Position numbers and translations under genes: made by a program
NCBI RefSeq assembly: GCF_001411555.2
Contig: NC_049916.1
Span: 26,182,558-26,246,557 of the forward strand
Direction: 5' to 3'
Source of the DNA: Juglans regia
Lineage: Eukaryota; Streptophyta; Magnoliopsida; Fagales; Juglandaceae
Length of the DNA: 64,000 nt
Shown: piece after piece, positions 34,401 to 47,573 of the stretch
How the letters are laid out: each line of letters opens with the position of its first letter
Position numbering within the stretch: position 1 is the stretch's first letter
Notes under the pieces: model-generated
Database searches by the model: none
What the model was told of the DNA's origin: nothing
What the model saw: the letters and a program-made list of their open reading frames with translations, nothing else

Positions 34401-37400
34401 AACTCAAGTACAAAAAACAAAAGTGAGCTAAATGCATACCCCATAAAGGCAGATCATCTGAACTTGTATCCAGCATGTCGAGACCAACATTAGAAAACAG
34501 GCAAGAAGTTAAGAGTGAGTTCTCCAACATAGTAAATAAAGGGAAAAAAAGACCCCAAAGCAAACCAAAATAACACATAAGAAACATATACAGCAGCCCA
34601 TATATGCATTTTTTAGATATCTCTAGTATAAGGTAAGGTAATGTGGTTATGAGATTAACATATCTAAACCCCTTCCTAACTAGGTGTAATCACATGTATA
34701 CTTCTTGTGTACTTGGGCTATGCCCTATTCTATATCAATAAAATATTTTATTACTTATATAAAAAAAAAGATTAACATATCTAGACCCATGTAGAAATTT
34801 GCAACAATAATTAGTCGTAAACTGTGCATAAAAGGAAAAAAAACTTATTATTACTTTACTTATAAAAAGAAAACTGTGCATATAAAAGACTCGAAATTGC
34901 TTCAGTTATGATTTACAAAGTCCCAATCCTTCCAACCCACCCAGAGAGGGAGGGAGGGAGGGAGGGAGGGAGGGAAAATCAGTGCCTCTGGCAAACTCAA
35001 ATTTGCACGAGTCAAAGTCAAGGTTTCAACAATGAAGCTTGCTGGAAATTTGGTGATGAGGTTTGCTTGGAACTCTCACCTGGTTACACCTATAGCAGTA
35101 TGTAGTGTGAACAAATGAAATAGTTGCATTAACAAAAATTATCTTTAAGGCCCTTTTGGATAGTGAAAGTGTTTAATCTCATCTCATTATTACAACTTTC
35201 CCAAATTCCCACACAAAATATAGTAAACAATTCAACTTTTTCAAATCTCAAAACAATAATAATATTAAAAAATAATATTCTAACAATATTTTATTCAACT
35301 TTCATCTAAAACCATCTCATCTCACTATCCAAACGGCACCTAAGTGTTACATATTTTACACTGAGATACAAATCCATTCTATCTGGCTATTAAATCTACA
35401 ATTATCTTCTCATAAACATGAATTAATTTGCTGTCACTGTGAAGGAAGATATTTCTCATCATTTTGGTACGGATCAAGGCATTGCTTTTCCCATGGAAAA
35501 TTCAGCCTACTTGCTTCTGACTTTGCCCCCCCCCTCCTCTCAGAAGCTCGTGTACCACTATAATTTGAAATAAAAATTCTAATTTATGACTGTACACACT
35601 CCCCACATTTATGAAATTTCTACAGAAATCTCGTACCCATCAGCATTTGAATAATTCACACTGAAATAATCTTCACATTGCATTAGCAAAAAACTGATGG
35701 ATACAGAGAAGAACATACCCATGAAAAATTCAAGCCAGTAATTATTCTCAATTGCATCCTTGAACTGTTTAACCTTTGCTTCATCAAGATCCAGAGGACA
35801 AATGACAGCCTTCTCCACATTTTCTGTGCAAGAAAAAAGTCAAAATATGCAACTAAAATCAACAAATATAAGCCTTGGTCACAACCTTGTTAGGGTTGGC
35901 TCAAACATTCTACCTCAAAATAAAAATTAAGGGTTATGATAGAAGTTTTTCTTACTTCCAAACTTTATTTGGATCTGGCTATCAATCAGTTCATTTCCAC
36001 CAAGGACCTCGCCGAGACCACCCCATTTGTGAGCTGCACTGCCCGAAGGACGACAAAACGGAAGGCTGTAATAATTGTAGGTTTCTTGTGGATTATTATA
36101 GGGGCCAACTTTATTTACCCAAAGGGTAACTGGGTCATCTTGCTGATACTGAAGAAGAAATGAAGGGGGTGAAAAAGGTATCAATTAATTTCAGTGGCAG
36201 TTCAGTTCATCTCAAGCTATTTATACACACTACAAGTTGAGTTCATCCAAGACATATTTCACAACAATGTATACACAGAAATAATTTGGAATATATGAAG
36301 GCCAGCTCATCTTATAAAATACTTTTTTAAGAAAATAAGTAATGCTAGTTACATCCATAAAAACTTCAAAAAAGAGAGAGAGAGAAGCGTTGATAACATA
36401 ATTTTCTTATCAGATTAGTGTGCCTTTCTCTACTGCAAACAAGACTCATGCACCCATATCAAGCTTGTTATTTTACCCACTGCCCCTTGGTTAAGGGAGG
36501 AGGAAATGCTTGTTTTGATTTGAACACTGTTTGAGTTTTTTTTCTTATGATGAGGAATCCTGGAGACTGCAAAAGCAACATGTCTTTAACCTAAATAAAC
36601 CCCAGACCCATATGACGCATCCCCATCACACGGATCAGGCACATCATTGATTTTTCACTGATGGGACGTGGCCCCTAGAAAATTTTTGCACCCAAGGGTT
36701 CAATCCTTAGACCTGGAAGGAGCATACTACCAATACTAAGACCCTTATCACTTGAGCCAACCCTTAAGGTTAAAACAACATTCAAAATTAATGTGTTATT
36801 GTGCAAAACACAAAAGAAGGAACAAAAAGCAGAAATTGCATATGATAACCACTGAAGAGGTTCAGCAACTTTCTACATTTACTATCTTTTTCTAGGGTAA
36901 AAATACTTCACATGGAGGCTCAATAATGGCATGTCCTAGAACTTCATGAATAAGGGTATGAGGTGCAGATTGGATAGGCACTTGCAATTCATTTTTTAGT
37001 GCACTGGTGGGTGGCTCTCTTTCAAATCATGATTAAATAAACTAAATAAAAAATGAGTCACCGCCAACTAGAGCTCAAACTAACGTTTGTTCTTAACAAT
37101 TATGAGTCAGATAACCAATCCCAAAATTTTCTATAACTATTTAAAATGTCAGTCAAAATCATTTCCATATCTGCACCTCCACAATTACAGCTCTATCCTT
37201 CCAAATGGAAAATATCTCGGTGAACATCCATCAGAACCAGATCCAACTTATTTTGCATCAAAGACAATAACCAGATCCAACTTATAGCATTACGTCACAG
37301 GAATTATCTTGTCATGGATTAATTCGCTAGTGGTCAAAATTCGAGGTACTTAAAAAGCATGGAAACGCATCTTGTCTTACAATGATAGGTGCACATGTGC

Positions 37401-38082
37401 ATACGGGAAATCACCATTCCCTATCACGTTTAAAACCATCAGCACTCCCACGATCCCAGCAACCCCCACACCTAACTATGCTACACGCATCACTAGCAGG
37501 TCAACTATCCTGCCACAAAATGTCTATTGCAAGCCTCTGTAGATCAGATCGACAAATATAATACAGGTAAAATGTTACGAATACCTAATTTCCAAGGTCC
37601 CAACACACAACGACACAAACACTACGTCATTTCCAAATCTCCAATAAACACACATGCATACATAGACACGAACATAAAAGCTTATACACACAGATATACA
37701 CAGAATGTACGCATTTGGTTCTTGCACTTCAGAAAAAACTGAGTTGAAAGGAGGTATTCATGACCAAGAAAACCAATGAAACCCCCAAATCGACTTTCAA
37801 ATGCTCAGGAATTGACCAGAGGAAGTCAAATCACAGAGTCTACCAATCAAGAAATTGGCAGATCTGAAGCCAATTAAACAACAAACAAGAAGCATTTAAA
37901 AGATCTACGAGTTGATTCGGAGGGCCACGACAGGATAACAAAGTCATTGCTAGGGCTTGAAGAGGGAGATAGATAAACAGAGAGAGCAGGTTCACCTTGT
38001 GATCTGACTCGGAGGCGAACGAGGAGCAGAGGAGGAGAAAGAGGAGGGTGACAAGTGAGAGAGATCGGACGGTGGAGGACAT
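31433..38082 (-). CDS. TMN1: Transmembrane 9 superfamily protein, TMN1/EMP70 type
   Basis: Twelve exons: 38082-37996, 36148-35956, 35823-35719, 34457-34440, 34360-34269, 34183-34031, 33867-33733, 33599-33433, 33299-33205, 33074-32701, 32216-31943, 31500-31433. Total 1761 nt, 586 residues, close to the length I recall for Arabidopsis TMN1. A signal peptide (residues 1 to about 24) precedes a large lumenal domain and then, from about residue 224, nine membrane segments. Conserved blocks include [26 protein letters not shown] and WQWTSFF. The cytosolic C-terminus ends [11 protein letters not shown], the KXD-type signal reported to keep plant EMP/TMN proteins in the Golgi. Exon 4 is an 18-nt microexon. 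Phases agree throughout. Introns hold a LINE tail, a MITE and a G-rich tract. The symbol rests on overall similarity. Confidence 0.93.
34440..34457 (-). other. 18-nt microexon (exon 4 of TMN1)
   Basis: Bounded by an AG acceptor (TTCAG) and a GTATGC donor. With one base from the previous exon it encodes DDLPLW plus the first base of Gly, completing the conserved DDLPLWGFVG block. Without it that block is lost, although skipping would keep the frame (18 nt). Confidence 0.85.
34650..34770 (+). mobile_element. LINE 3'-end fragment in a TMN1 intron
   Basis: Contains gtgtacttgggctatgccc, then an A-rich end (caataaaatattttattacttat, then A9). The same terminal phrase occurs inverted at 49365-49445, so this is a 5'-truncated non-LTR retrotransposon family tail. 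Confidence 0.65.
34948..34974 (+). repeat. (GGGA)n tract, G-quadruplex capable
   Basis: Seven consecutive GGG runs separated by single A bases, inside TMN1 intron 3. On the plus strand this is the template strand of the gene; the transcript would be C-rich. Confidence 0.85.
35149..35340. mobile_element. Tourist-like MITE in TMN1 intron 3
   Basis: 192 bp with inverted ends GGCCCTTTTGGATAGTGA (left) and TCACTATCCAAACGGCACC (right), flanked by TAA at 35146-35148 and 35341-35343. It has the same length as the copy at 19002-19193 and shares its TCATCTCA interior motifs. Confidence 0.88.
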
Positions 38083-39100
38083 GGAGATCGCCGGCGAGCG
38101 TTGGATATGGACGGTCCAGACTTTCCCAAGGTCGCTCTGATCTGAGACTTTCTTCGATTTAATTCTTGAGCTCTTCCTTTTAAGAGAGAGTAGGAGAAAG
38201 GGAGTTGGCTGACGATTGACGATTACATTCGTAATTATTTATTATTATTATTTTTTATAACTGAATTATTTATTATTTATTATTTTCTTGGTTAATCAGG
38301 ATTTTGTTCGGCCCAGGCCCATGTCTCGGGACACGGGCTTTTCCGTTTCTTATAGTCCCAACTAGGTTCCACGCATAATAGTTGGGCTTCTCGACCAAAT
38401 ATTTTCACCCAAACCCAATAATAAAGAGCAATTTCATTATTATTTTTTTATTGAACAAAAGAGACTTCAATTCATTATTAAACAGAAGGATATCCATCTG
38501 CACCCTGAATCAACTCCACCACATTCTTGGCATCACCTTCGAAAACAATTCTATTCAAACCCAATTCCAAACCCAATTGTGTAAGTTATAATGTGATAGG
38601 GTGACACTTTTAAAGATTATCAAGGCAATATAAAAGTCTCAAATTATTTAAATGTGAAACTTATATTGTGAAGGTAATATATAGAATAGTCATCTTACTA
38701 CATTACAACTTACACAAAAAGTACACTAGTAAAACTACATAGTTTTTAAATTATAGTCATATTTTTATAAATTTAAATTTACAAATTAGATAAAATAATA
38801 TGTTTTTGATCACTTTTGAATTTATGAATAATTTTTTAGTTTAGTAGACTGTAGTCTATTATTAAAATGGGGGCAGGCAAGACGGATTAGGAGTTCGCCC
38901 TCAACCCCAGAATCGGGGCGGGGGTGAAAACCCCACCCCCTGACCCATGCAGGGCGGGGGGCAAGGAGGGGGCTACCCTGCACCATATGGTGTAGGTAGC
39001 ACCCTTAATTGCGGTATGCTTTCCACATAAAGTTCTTCACCATTGGAGGTACATTGGACTGCCAAATACACTGCCAACAATTTTCTTCAACACTGCTATC
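38083..39100. promoter_or_regulatory. Intergenic region upstream of TMN1
   Basis: The first 120 bp are the GC-richer TMN1 leader and promoter. At 38875-38970 is a G-rich stretch (gggggcaggcaag to gcggggggcaaggaggggg). No gene is supported. Confidence 0.45.
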
Positions 39101-39106
39101 AGATAA

Positions 39107-39311
39107 CCTCGTTTGCTTTTAGTAATAAAACTTAAAACTTTGAAAATTTTTCATCTCATCATTACAATTTTTCTAAATTCACATACAAAATAAAATAAAC
39201 AATTAAACTTTTTCAAATTTCAAAATAAAAATAATATTAAAAAATATATTCTAACAATTTTTTTATTCAATTTTTTAATTCTAATCTCAACTCATCTCAT
39301 AAAACAAACGA
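39107..39311. mobile_element. Tourist-like MITE (eroded)
   Basis: Left end CCTCGTTTGCTTTTAGTAA and right end TAAAACAAACGAG are inverted repeats. The interior has the TCATCTCATCATTACAA motif of the same family. TAA precedes the left end but no clean duplication is visible on the right. Confidence 0.6.
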
Positions 39312-39349
39312 GTCATGTGCATAAAATATATTTTTTTACTAAAAAACTG

Positions 39350-39552
39350 AGGGTTGGATTCAGAGATGAGTTGAGATGGATTGAAATGGTTTATGAATAG
39401 TAGAAAAAAAGTTGAATTATTTATTATATTTGGTGTGAGAATTTGAAAAAGTTGAATTATTTATTATATTTTATGTGAGAATTTGAAAAAGTTGTAATGA
39501 TAAGATGATAAGAGTTGAAATGAATTCAGGTGAGTTTTGAATCCAAACCTCT
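39350..39552. mobile_element. Tourist-like MITE (opposite orientation)
   Basis: Ends GGTTGGATTCAGAGATGAG and TTTTGAATCCAAACCTC are inverted. The interior motifs (gttgaattatttattatatt, duplicated) are the complement of those in the 35149-35340 copy. Confidence 0.6.
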
Positions 39553-39740
39553 CCTGAATGTTATCTCAACGGATTAACATACATTCTTTGTGGATGTTAT
39601 ATTTGAATATTTTAGAGTTTTTTTATTCAAATTTTAACATTTAGAATGAAATTGAGATGTATATATAAAGTGGATTACATAGTATTTATGATCGCTCGAA
39701 TGAATTTTTATAGATCAACGACCCCTCTGTATAGTTCATA

Positions 39741-39762
39741 TATATATATATATATATATATG
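39741..39762. repeat. (TA)n microsatellite
   Basis: Perfect TA dinucleotide run of about 22 bp in intergenic DNA. Confidence 0.9.
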
Positions 39763-39940
39763 GCATATGTAGTAGTTAAAAGAAATATACATGTGTGTGT
39801 ATATATAGTTCACTATTTTATGAGTATAATTATTAAAATGTTATAAATATTACGATATTTTATATTAGTATAACTGATTATTATTTGGAGAAGATCCAAA
39901 TAATCATACATTAATCTTGCAGTCACTTAATTGTATTTTT

Positions 39941-39971
39941 AAATAATTGTGATTGTCAATCACAATTATTT
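39941..39971. repeat. Near-perfect 31-bp palindrome
   Basis: Arms 39941-39955 and 39957-39971 are exact complements (15 bp) around a single T. The core is ATTGTGATTG-T-CAATCACAAT. No flanking transposon ends were recognised. Confidence 0.9.
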
Positions 39972-41151
39972 TTTATTTTTTAATTTTTAAATTAAAGTTA
40001 AAAAAAAAAGATAATAAATGAGTCAAGTTGAGTAAAGTATTTTTAGTAGTCTCAAGTGAAGCTTGAACATAAAAATGTCTTATTCAAGTTGTGTTTCGAG
40101 CATTCAGAAAAGCTATAATTTTAGTAACATTATAACTATTACATATGCCATACATACATATGTGTGTGTATAATGGGTTGTTGATATAATATGATATGAT
40201 GGGTTGTATAATGGGTTGTTGAACCGTCTTAGTTGTTAGTGTCTGATGATAGATGCTAGTAATATAGAGTTTTATAACCCTATAACCCATGCTTTTGAAT
40301 CTTCACTTATTTTTTATTTTTTGGAAAAAAAATCACGTGTCAATGCCTAATTACCAGAACAGGAGAAGTCGTGAATCATTGGAGGGAGGCCGAATCCTCG
40401 AACAAAATATTTTAAGATTGCGTTTGGATAAATAAATTTGAATTTGAATTTTTAAATTAAGAGATTTACAATATCTTATATTTCTATTTTAAATGTAAAA
40501 ATTATATTTAAAAGTCTGTAAAATATACGTTCCATTTTATTGACGTGATAAAATATGACTTGTTAGAATTTTTTATAAATCAAGTCTTATCGTGTCAATA
40601 AAATAGATAGTGTATTTTATATATTGACTTTCAAATAGAATTATTATTTCAAATATCTTATTTTAAATTTTTTTTTGTTTTGATGGATTTTCGATGAAGT
40701 GATTTGGAATAAAATTTAATAAATAAAATTTAAAATCTAAGATTTTGAGTGATCGTGGTCAAGTCGTCCGTAATTTATATTCAAAATCATGTAATTTAAA
40801 ATTAGAAAAACTTTAACTAGATCAGATAAAATTAAATTTATAAATTAACGTGATATGTATTATTTGAAATTATTTATTTTTCTAAAATTTTGTTATCAGT
40901 GTAGCTTCTTATCCGAAATTACTCCAAATCGTACCTACCGTAGAGGATTAAAATCTGTACATGTTGGATCACTGGCTCGTATGGCGTGAACCACACTTCC
41001 ACGTGCACCGAATTTTCAGCCTTGACAATATGAAGTCCTGGTAAACGACATCTTTTGCGACTCTTGTAATTATGTTTCCCTCCTTCTCTCGCTCTCGCTC
41101 TCGCAGTCTCGCTTTTTATTCTACCCTACTGGCTGCTGAGAGCTGATACGT

Positions 41152-41185
<34 letters not shown>

Positions 41186-41441
41186 GTGGAATGACTGTTT
41201 CAGATTCTTTGCTTTCCTTAAATCTCCAAGTCTCCGAAATCCTCCCCCCCTCTCCGAATCCGATTCCCATTTGAATAGGGGTATAGAGTTTGAAACCATT
41301 GCGGTCGAGTTTTGTGCTTCTCCTTCTTCTCGAGCATGAGGGCATGAATTGAGGGCTCCGCTATTGATTTCGATTGATGAGTATAACACTGAAACCGGGG
41401 TTTAGCACATAACGAGAGGCGAAAGTTAAGAGATAATATCG
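39972..41441. promoter_or_regulatory. Intergenic region and SnRK2 upstream
   Basis: AT-rich to about 40900, with an imperfect inverted repeat at about 40531-40605 (attttattgacgtgataa... against its complement). A perfect G-box/ABRE core CACGTG is at 41000-41005, about 440 bp before the SnRK2 start. A (TC)n tract at about 41153-41182 probably lies in the leader. No other gene is seen. Confidence 0.5.
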
Positions 41442-44400
41442 ATGGAGAATTACGAGCTAGTGAAAGACATAGGGTCTGGGAAGTTCGGAGTGGCCAGGCT
41501 AATGCGGGACAAACAAACGAAAAAGCTCGTCGCCATGAAATACATCGAGCGGGGACACAAGGTATCCGTTCCTATAACTCTCTTTCCATATCCTCGAGTA
41601 TCTATTGCATGCTGTTTGAGGAAATTGCTACTTTTTAGGATTAACTTCGTCGAACTCCATTGCTAAGATAAAAAAGGACAGAAATTTATTTGGGTAGTTC
41701 AGAGAACGCATAAACCCTCTGAAAGTTTTAGAATTTCTTTTCGTCTGCGTGGGCGGCTTCCGATCACCTGTTTATTTGCACTTTTGGTGGCAGATTGGTC
41801 AGAATGTGGCGAGAGAAATCATAAACCACAGATCGCTTTGCCATCCAAACATTATTCGGTTCAAGGAGGTGTGTGCTTGTGTGACGCGCGAGTATATGTT
41901 TTTTTCGTCTCTTTTCTCTTTTTAACTTTCAACACACATGCATGCATGGTTTCGTTTGAGTTTAGACATAAATATTACTTCTATCGTTTTCAATTGTCTG
42001 ATTTGGGTTTTTGGGATTTGGATTCATAGGTGGTTTTGACTCCTACCCATCTGGCTATCGTCATGGAGTACGCCGCGGGTGGAGAGCTATTTGAGCGAAT
42101 TTGTGCTGCCGGAAGGTTTAGCGAAGATGAGGTTTGATCATTGTTCTTGACTGATAGCGAGCTCCAATTTCATATGTTTCTGGTTCTCTACAGGTCTACC
42201 GATAGATTTAGACTTTCGTTTCTGTTTCCTGAAAATATGTAGGAAAAGAACGGAAGAGTAGGATTTGGATCTCACGATGTTTATGATTAAAACAATCTCC
42301 CTTCATTCCAGTTCTGTGTTGCTAGTCAGCTTAGTTGTATTGTTTTTACTTATGAAACAAAAAATTAGCAATATAAGAAGGGAAAAGAAACGAAGATAAA
42401 GCTCTGAATTACGTCTCCCATTCTTTTCAATAAGCAACCAAACAGAGGGTGAAATATTATGAATCCGATTCTTTTGTCTTTTCCTTTGCTTCTTTTCAGG
42501 CGAGATATTTTTTCCAACAGCTCATCTCTGGAGTGTGCTACTGCCATTATATGGTAAGAGATGTTAATATATGTAAACGTATCTAGTTCCTTTCTCTACT
42601 TGAAGTTGAATTTTCCCTTTAATTTTCCTTGTCCTGAAGCAAATATGCCATAGAGATTTGAAGCTGGAAAATACCTTGCTGGATGGAAACCCTGCTCCTC
42701 GCCTGAAGATTTGTGATTTTGGTTATTCAAAGGTTTGGTTTTAGATTCAATTTAGTATGCTAAGCCTTTCTATGAGGTAGTTGTGAATTTACATCCTCTG
42801 ACTAGCAATATTTGTGTAGTCATCTCTGCTACATTCGAGCCCCAAATCAACCGTTGGAACTCCAGCATATATTGCACCTGAGGTTCTTTCACGGAAAGAG
42901 TATGATGGCAAGGTAATTTTGATATCGTATGTTGCCGAACCTCACATTTTCTATTAAGTTTATCTGTTCAAGATTTGCTGGAGCTGATTTAATGACCAGA
43001 TTTTCATGTATTTATAATGCCTAGATCCTGTTTCCCATAAACTTCTCAGATGAACCATTTCTCTTGAAAACTTATTTCTGATTTGAAGACTTGATGCATG
43101 AGCCATTGTGCTGAACATCTTCACCATTGATTTTCCACCTGCCAGTGTTCTTGTCTCAATAAATTATAAATCACCTATTGTTTTCACAGCTATGTTCGAG
43201 TAACAGTTATTTTGGAATGTGTTTTCTTATGTCAATTGATTAATTAGCAAACTATACAAGGTACATGTGGTCACTGAACGTATAAACCAATCAATAATCA
43301 GCATAAAGGACTATGATCCCAAAGTTTGTATGTTTTTAAAATGAGGGTTAGACCCCTGCCTCCCCTGGTATTGTGTTACAACATTTGTGCCATTTCTGTT
43401 GTTTGTGATCCTTTGTCTGTCTTGTTCATTTTGTTACTGTCCTTATATTTTTCCCGTCAATATGATAAAGCAAATGCCAGTTATATTTATTTATTTTAAC
43501 TAAACATACCCACATTACCATAATGTGATCAATTGAGACTATCTTTTTTTGTAAGAAGATACTTGCTTGGGAAACAATTGAACACTGATATGGCCTGGAA
43601 AGATAAAAAACTTGGTAAACTACCTCTTGTTTGACAAGTTTCTTATTTGTGCGAAGGATATAAATACCCTTTTCTTTGCAGTTCTATTTAATTTTGCTTT
43701 GTGTATGTTCAGTTGGCGGATGTATGGTCATGTGGAGTGACTCTTTATGTTATGCTAGCGGGAGTATATCCATTTGAAGATCCGCAAGACCCAAAGAATC
43801 TCAGGAAAACTTTCAATGTAATTTACCTTCATTTGGCTGGCCTTAAAATCAATAAGTTCCTTATTTGAACAGTTTAATATCTTCCTCTGTCATTAGTTTT
43901 TATAAGTATCTTCCTCTACCATTCTTATGCAGCGAACAATAGCTGTTCAGTACAAGATTCCAGACTATGTTCACATATCTCAAGATTGCAAACAACTTAT
44001 TTCTCGCATTTTTGTTGCAAATCCTCTAAAGGTATGTGTGAAACTAAGTTGCTGATCTCTTCTAAGAATTTTGATAAGCTCCTTCCAAAAGTTGTATCTG
44101 TGGTTTGTTGATTTTTGTGCTTTAGAGGGTGCTTTCATAATTTCATTCTCTGGCCGAAACTGGGGGAATACTTTTTTAATAAGCATTGTATGGTTCATAT
44201 TTTGGTTAATTAAGGGTTAGTATTTGATGTGCAGGCACATAACTAGTATGTGATGTGCAGTAGTATAGTTGGCAGTCACAGTATTGTGTGTAGGACATGC
44301 CTCTGAAGGGTGTTGGGAAGGTGTTGTTTATTGTTAATAATGAAGTGCCCACTCTTTGATGTTGATAGCTTTTATCATCTACAATAAATAGATTGGGAAA

Positions 44401-44729
44401 TTGCAGGTTATATAATGTTTGCATTCTTTCTTTTTTTCCTTTTTCCCTTCCGGCAGAGGATCACCATTAACGAAATCAAGAGCCACCCATGGTTTTTGAA
44501 GAACTTGCCAAGGGAACTAACAGAGGCTGCTCAAGCCATATACTACAAGGAAGAGAACCCCTGCTTTTCCCTCCAAAGCGTGGAAGATATAATGAAAATT
44601 GTCAATGAAGCCAAAGTTCCTCCCCCATCTTATGGATCAATCGGAGGCTTTGGTTGTGGAGGAGAAGAAGATGGTGACAGCAAGGAAGAAGATGTCAATG
44701 ATGAGGAGGAAGAAGTTCATTTCAGTTAA
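41442..44729 (+). CDS. SnRK2: SnRK2 serine/threonine kinase, subclass 1 (SnRK2.4/2.10-like)
   Basis: Nine exons: 41442-41561, 41794-41868, 42030-42131, 42500-42553, 42640-42732, 42820-42912, 43713-43817, 43933-44031, 44457-44729, all phase 0, giving 337 residues. SnRK2 kinases act in osmotic-stress and ABA signalling. Catalytic features: glycine loop GSGKFGVA (residues 11-18, with Lys where SnRK2s normally have Asn), Lys33, HRDLKLEN with Asp123, DFG at 143-145, and an activation loop with [14 protein letters not shown] whose Ser158 matches the activating serine of family members. The SnRK2-box ([13 protein letters not shown]...[13 protein letters not shown]) follows. The C-terminal acidic patch ([19 protein letters not shown]) is short; relatives are usually about 350-370 residues. 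An all-acidic patch with no ABA-box fits the ABA-independent subclass. Confidence 0.95.
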
Positions 44730-47573
44730 GGCTAATCTATTACTTCTTAATTATTTTAGGAAAGAATTTTGGTTGTCGAGTCTCTCTCAATTGCAGTATG
44801 GTTTCTTGTTTGTATGAAAGTCAGTTTTTTCTGCTTGGGACATGCTCTTCTATAAATGTTTGTAAATTTACAGTGTCGTGGTCAGTCTCTGCACAACCAG
44901 GAACTGAATGTTACTCTGTCCAAGAACTATTATCTTGGAAACAACATTAGGATTGCTAAATACCTTTGAGGATTGCAAACCCTCCTCTTGAGGGTATGGA
45001 GGGAAAATGGGTTGTGTAGTAGTAAGGTTGTTAAGGGTTTGGATGGTCTAGGGGTTCTAGCAGAGAACATGGAATTCTTGTAAGATGTTTTCACTCCCTT
45101 AAGGTTGTATATACGGAAGGTTGGCCTGATTAAAGGGCTATGCCAATAAAATAGTCTGTTTTTTTTTTTGCTCATCTCCTGTGGTGGACTTTGCATACCA
45201 GAATCTTGCATTCCACAAAACATATCGATGCCTGATTTGATCCTTGATCTTAAGTTTTCTTCATCCTGGTCTCTTTATTCCCTTCTTTCCCTCTCCTCTT
45301 TATAAAATAAGTAAAAAGATTTGGTAACCAGATTGTGAATAAAGTGATTAACCATTAAAAGTCTCCGATGGAGAATGAAGTCTCCATACATTTCTTTTTC
45401 TTCTCTGCCCCGAATATTCTGCTGCCATTTGCCATAGTTTCGTTAAATTTAATGAGAGATAGTAAGTTTTCAGAGAAGTATTGAGGGAAAAAAATGGGCA
45501 GATAATCAGGCCAAATTGAGTGAAAAAGTAACAGCTCCTACAAAGAAATATAGCTCATACAAAGCACTCGAGAGTCGTCGACACGACTATTCTAATTCCA
45601 CCAAGTTGTTAGTTAATATATAGATTCATTTAAAAATTTGGCACACCAGTCTGTCGATATAACTGAAGATTAAAATCAAAAATAAAAAAAAGTAATAATA
45701 CTTATTAACAAATCCCATGACCATGTAGATTTAGATACTTTTAAGATCTTCCTATCACCTCAAAAGTTTGTGAGTTATGTTTTCATTTTTTAAAGTTTAT
45801 GACCCTCGTATGAGAGAGAACACAATAATAAAAAATTAAGTTATCTATTATTAAACTGATGTGTAGAGTACACCATCCATGTTTAGGGTGACAATTTGTA
45901 TTCGCGGCTTGCGGGTTGTGTCAAGTTATGGATATTTAACTATATGGATATTTAACTACATGACTTGTTAAGCCAAATGGGTCAGACATTCAAATCCTAA
46001 CATGTCTTATTTAAATAATGAGTTGTATCGTGTTATTTATTTAAACACGTTTAATAATTAATTATAAATTATATAATGCAACACAACTCATTCCTACCAA
46101 TTTCATATAAATGGGTTGAATTAATCTGTGTAACCCACTTGGACCCAATTAATATAATTTCACATGAAAGCTAAATTCTAAATTTATTAATAGCCACAAT
46201 ATCTAAACAAAATAATAAGATTACCTACTAACAAAAAATATTAGTATTTTTTAGATTTTAACTTATAATAAAATAAATATTAGGAACCCAACAATAATAA
46301 ATATGAGCATATGTACAGAATTATAATCCCAACAATAAAATATAAACATATAGAGAAACACCAATATTACAATTTATCAATAATAAAATTGTAACTTTGA
46401 AATAAAATTTAAACGGATTATTACGAGTTGATTTCGGGTCAAACAATTTGACCTATTATTGACTCATTTTATTAATTGTGTCTAAACAGATCAACCCGTT
46501 TTGATTTCGTATCGTGTTCGCACTAAATTTACGGGTCGTATCACATATTACCACCTATAATCCACATAACTTAAATGGTAATATTTAATTCATAAGATTT
46601 AAATTTTAAAACTTATCTTGCAAATCAAATTATACCATATAGGTGTATTATTGAACCGACTTATAAATAAAACTTCTTATTCAAAATTTAAATGTCATGA
46701 TACTTGGATGTGGTGGGAAATCCTAAATTAGAATTGGGCTCATCCTTCTCATACCATATAACACACATAATTTATTTATTTTTTATTTTTTTATTTTTTT
46801 CTCTTATCAAATGTTTGATGTATGGATAATAAATAGAAGAACTTAATTATCTTAGGAAGAATAAAATAAAAATAAAATAATAAAATAATAAAATAATAAA
46901 AATAAATGTAGTGTATGGTTATATAAACGGGTAGTGATAGGCTTACAACCTATCTACTACCCATCTACTACTTATAGTGTTATTATTTTTTTATTATTTT
47001 ATTTTAAGCATTTTTTTAACATCCTTAATTATTAAGAAAAAATTAAAAAAATATATAAATTTACTAATTATCACTTCCTTAACTATTAAATAAAATAAAA
47101 AATTATAAAAAAAATCAAATATAAAAAAAATAGTAAATAAGTAGTAAGAGAGTAGAAATCCTATCATTTTCCTGTATAAACATAACAGATAGATAAAAGG
47201 TCCGGCCCATTAAACAAGATAAAAAATACATACTATGGGTCAAAAATAGATTAGCCCAGCCTGTCACCAGAACATCCTTAGCCGAGCTTATCAACGTCCA
47301 GGTGCATTGCATTCCATTCCATTGGAATGTACGCGTCCCCGTCAGGCCCACTCATCCATACATCTCTCTCTCTCCCCGTTCCTCTCTCCATGCAATTTAC
47401 AGAGCCATGGAAGTAGGACCATGTTCATCCTCAACCTATTTTCTTCCTAGCTGTTCCTACTGTAACTGAATCACACACATAAACACATCTACGTTACTTT
47501 ATCCGTCCGTCCGTCTGTCTATCTATCTATATTTCTATTTCTATTTTGATTAGGGTTTTAAGATTTGGCTCTG
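44730..47573. other. Intergenic region, no gene seen
   Basis: About 44730-45250 is the SnRK2 3' region. From 45600 to 47100 the DNA is AT-rich. Positions about 45890-46560 hold a dispersed-repeat-like stretch built on gggtcaaac/aacccacttg phrases, without recognisable ends. TATC/CTAT microsatellites lie at about 47511-47545. No RNA gene or open frame of note. Confidence 0.5.
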
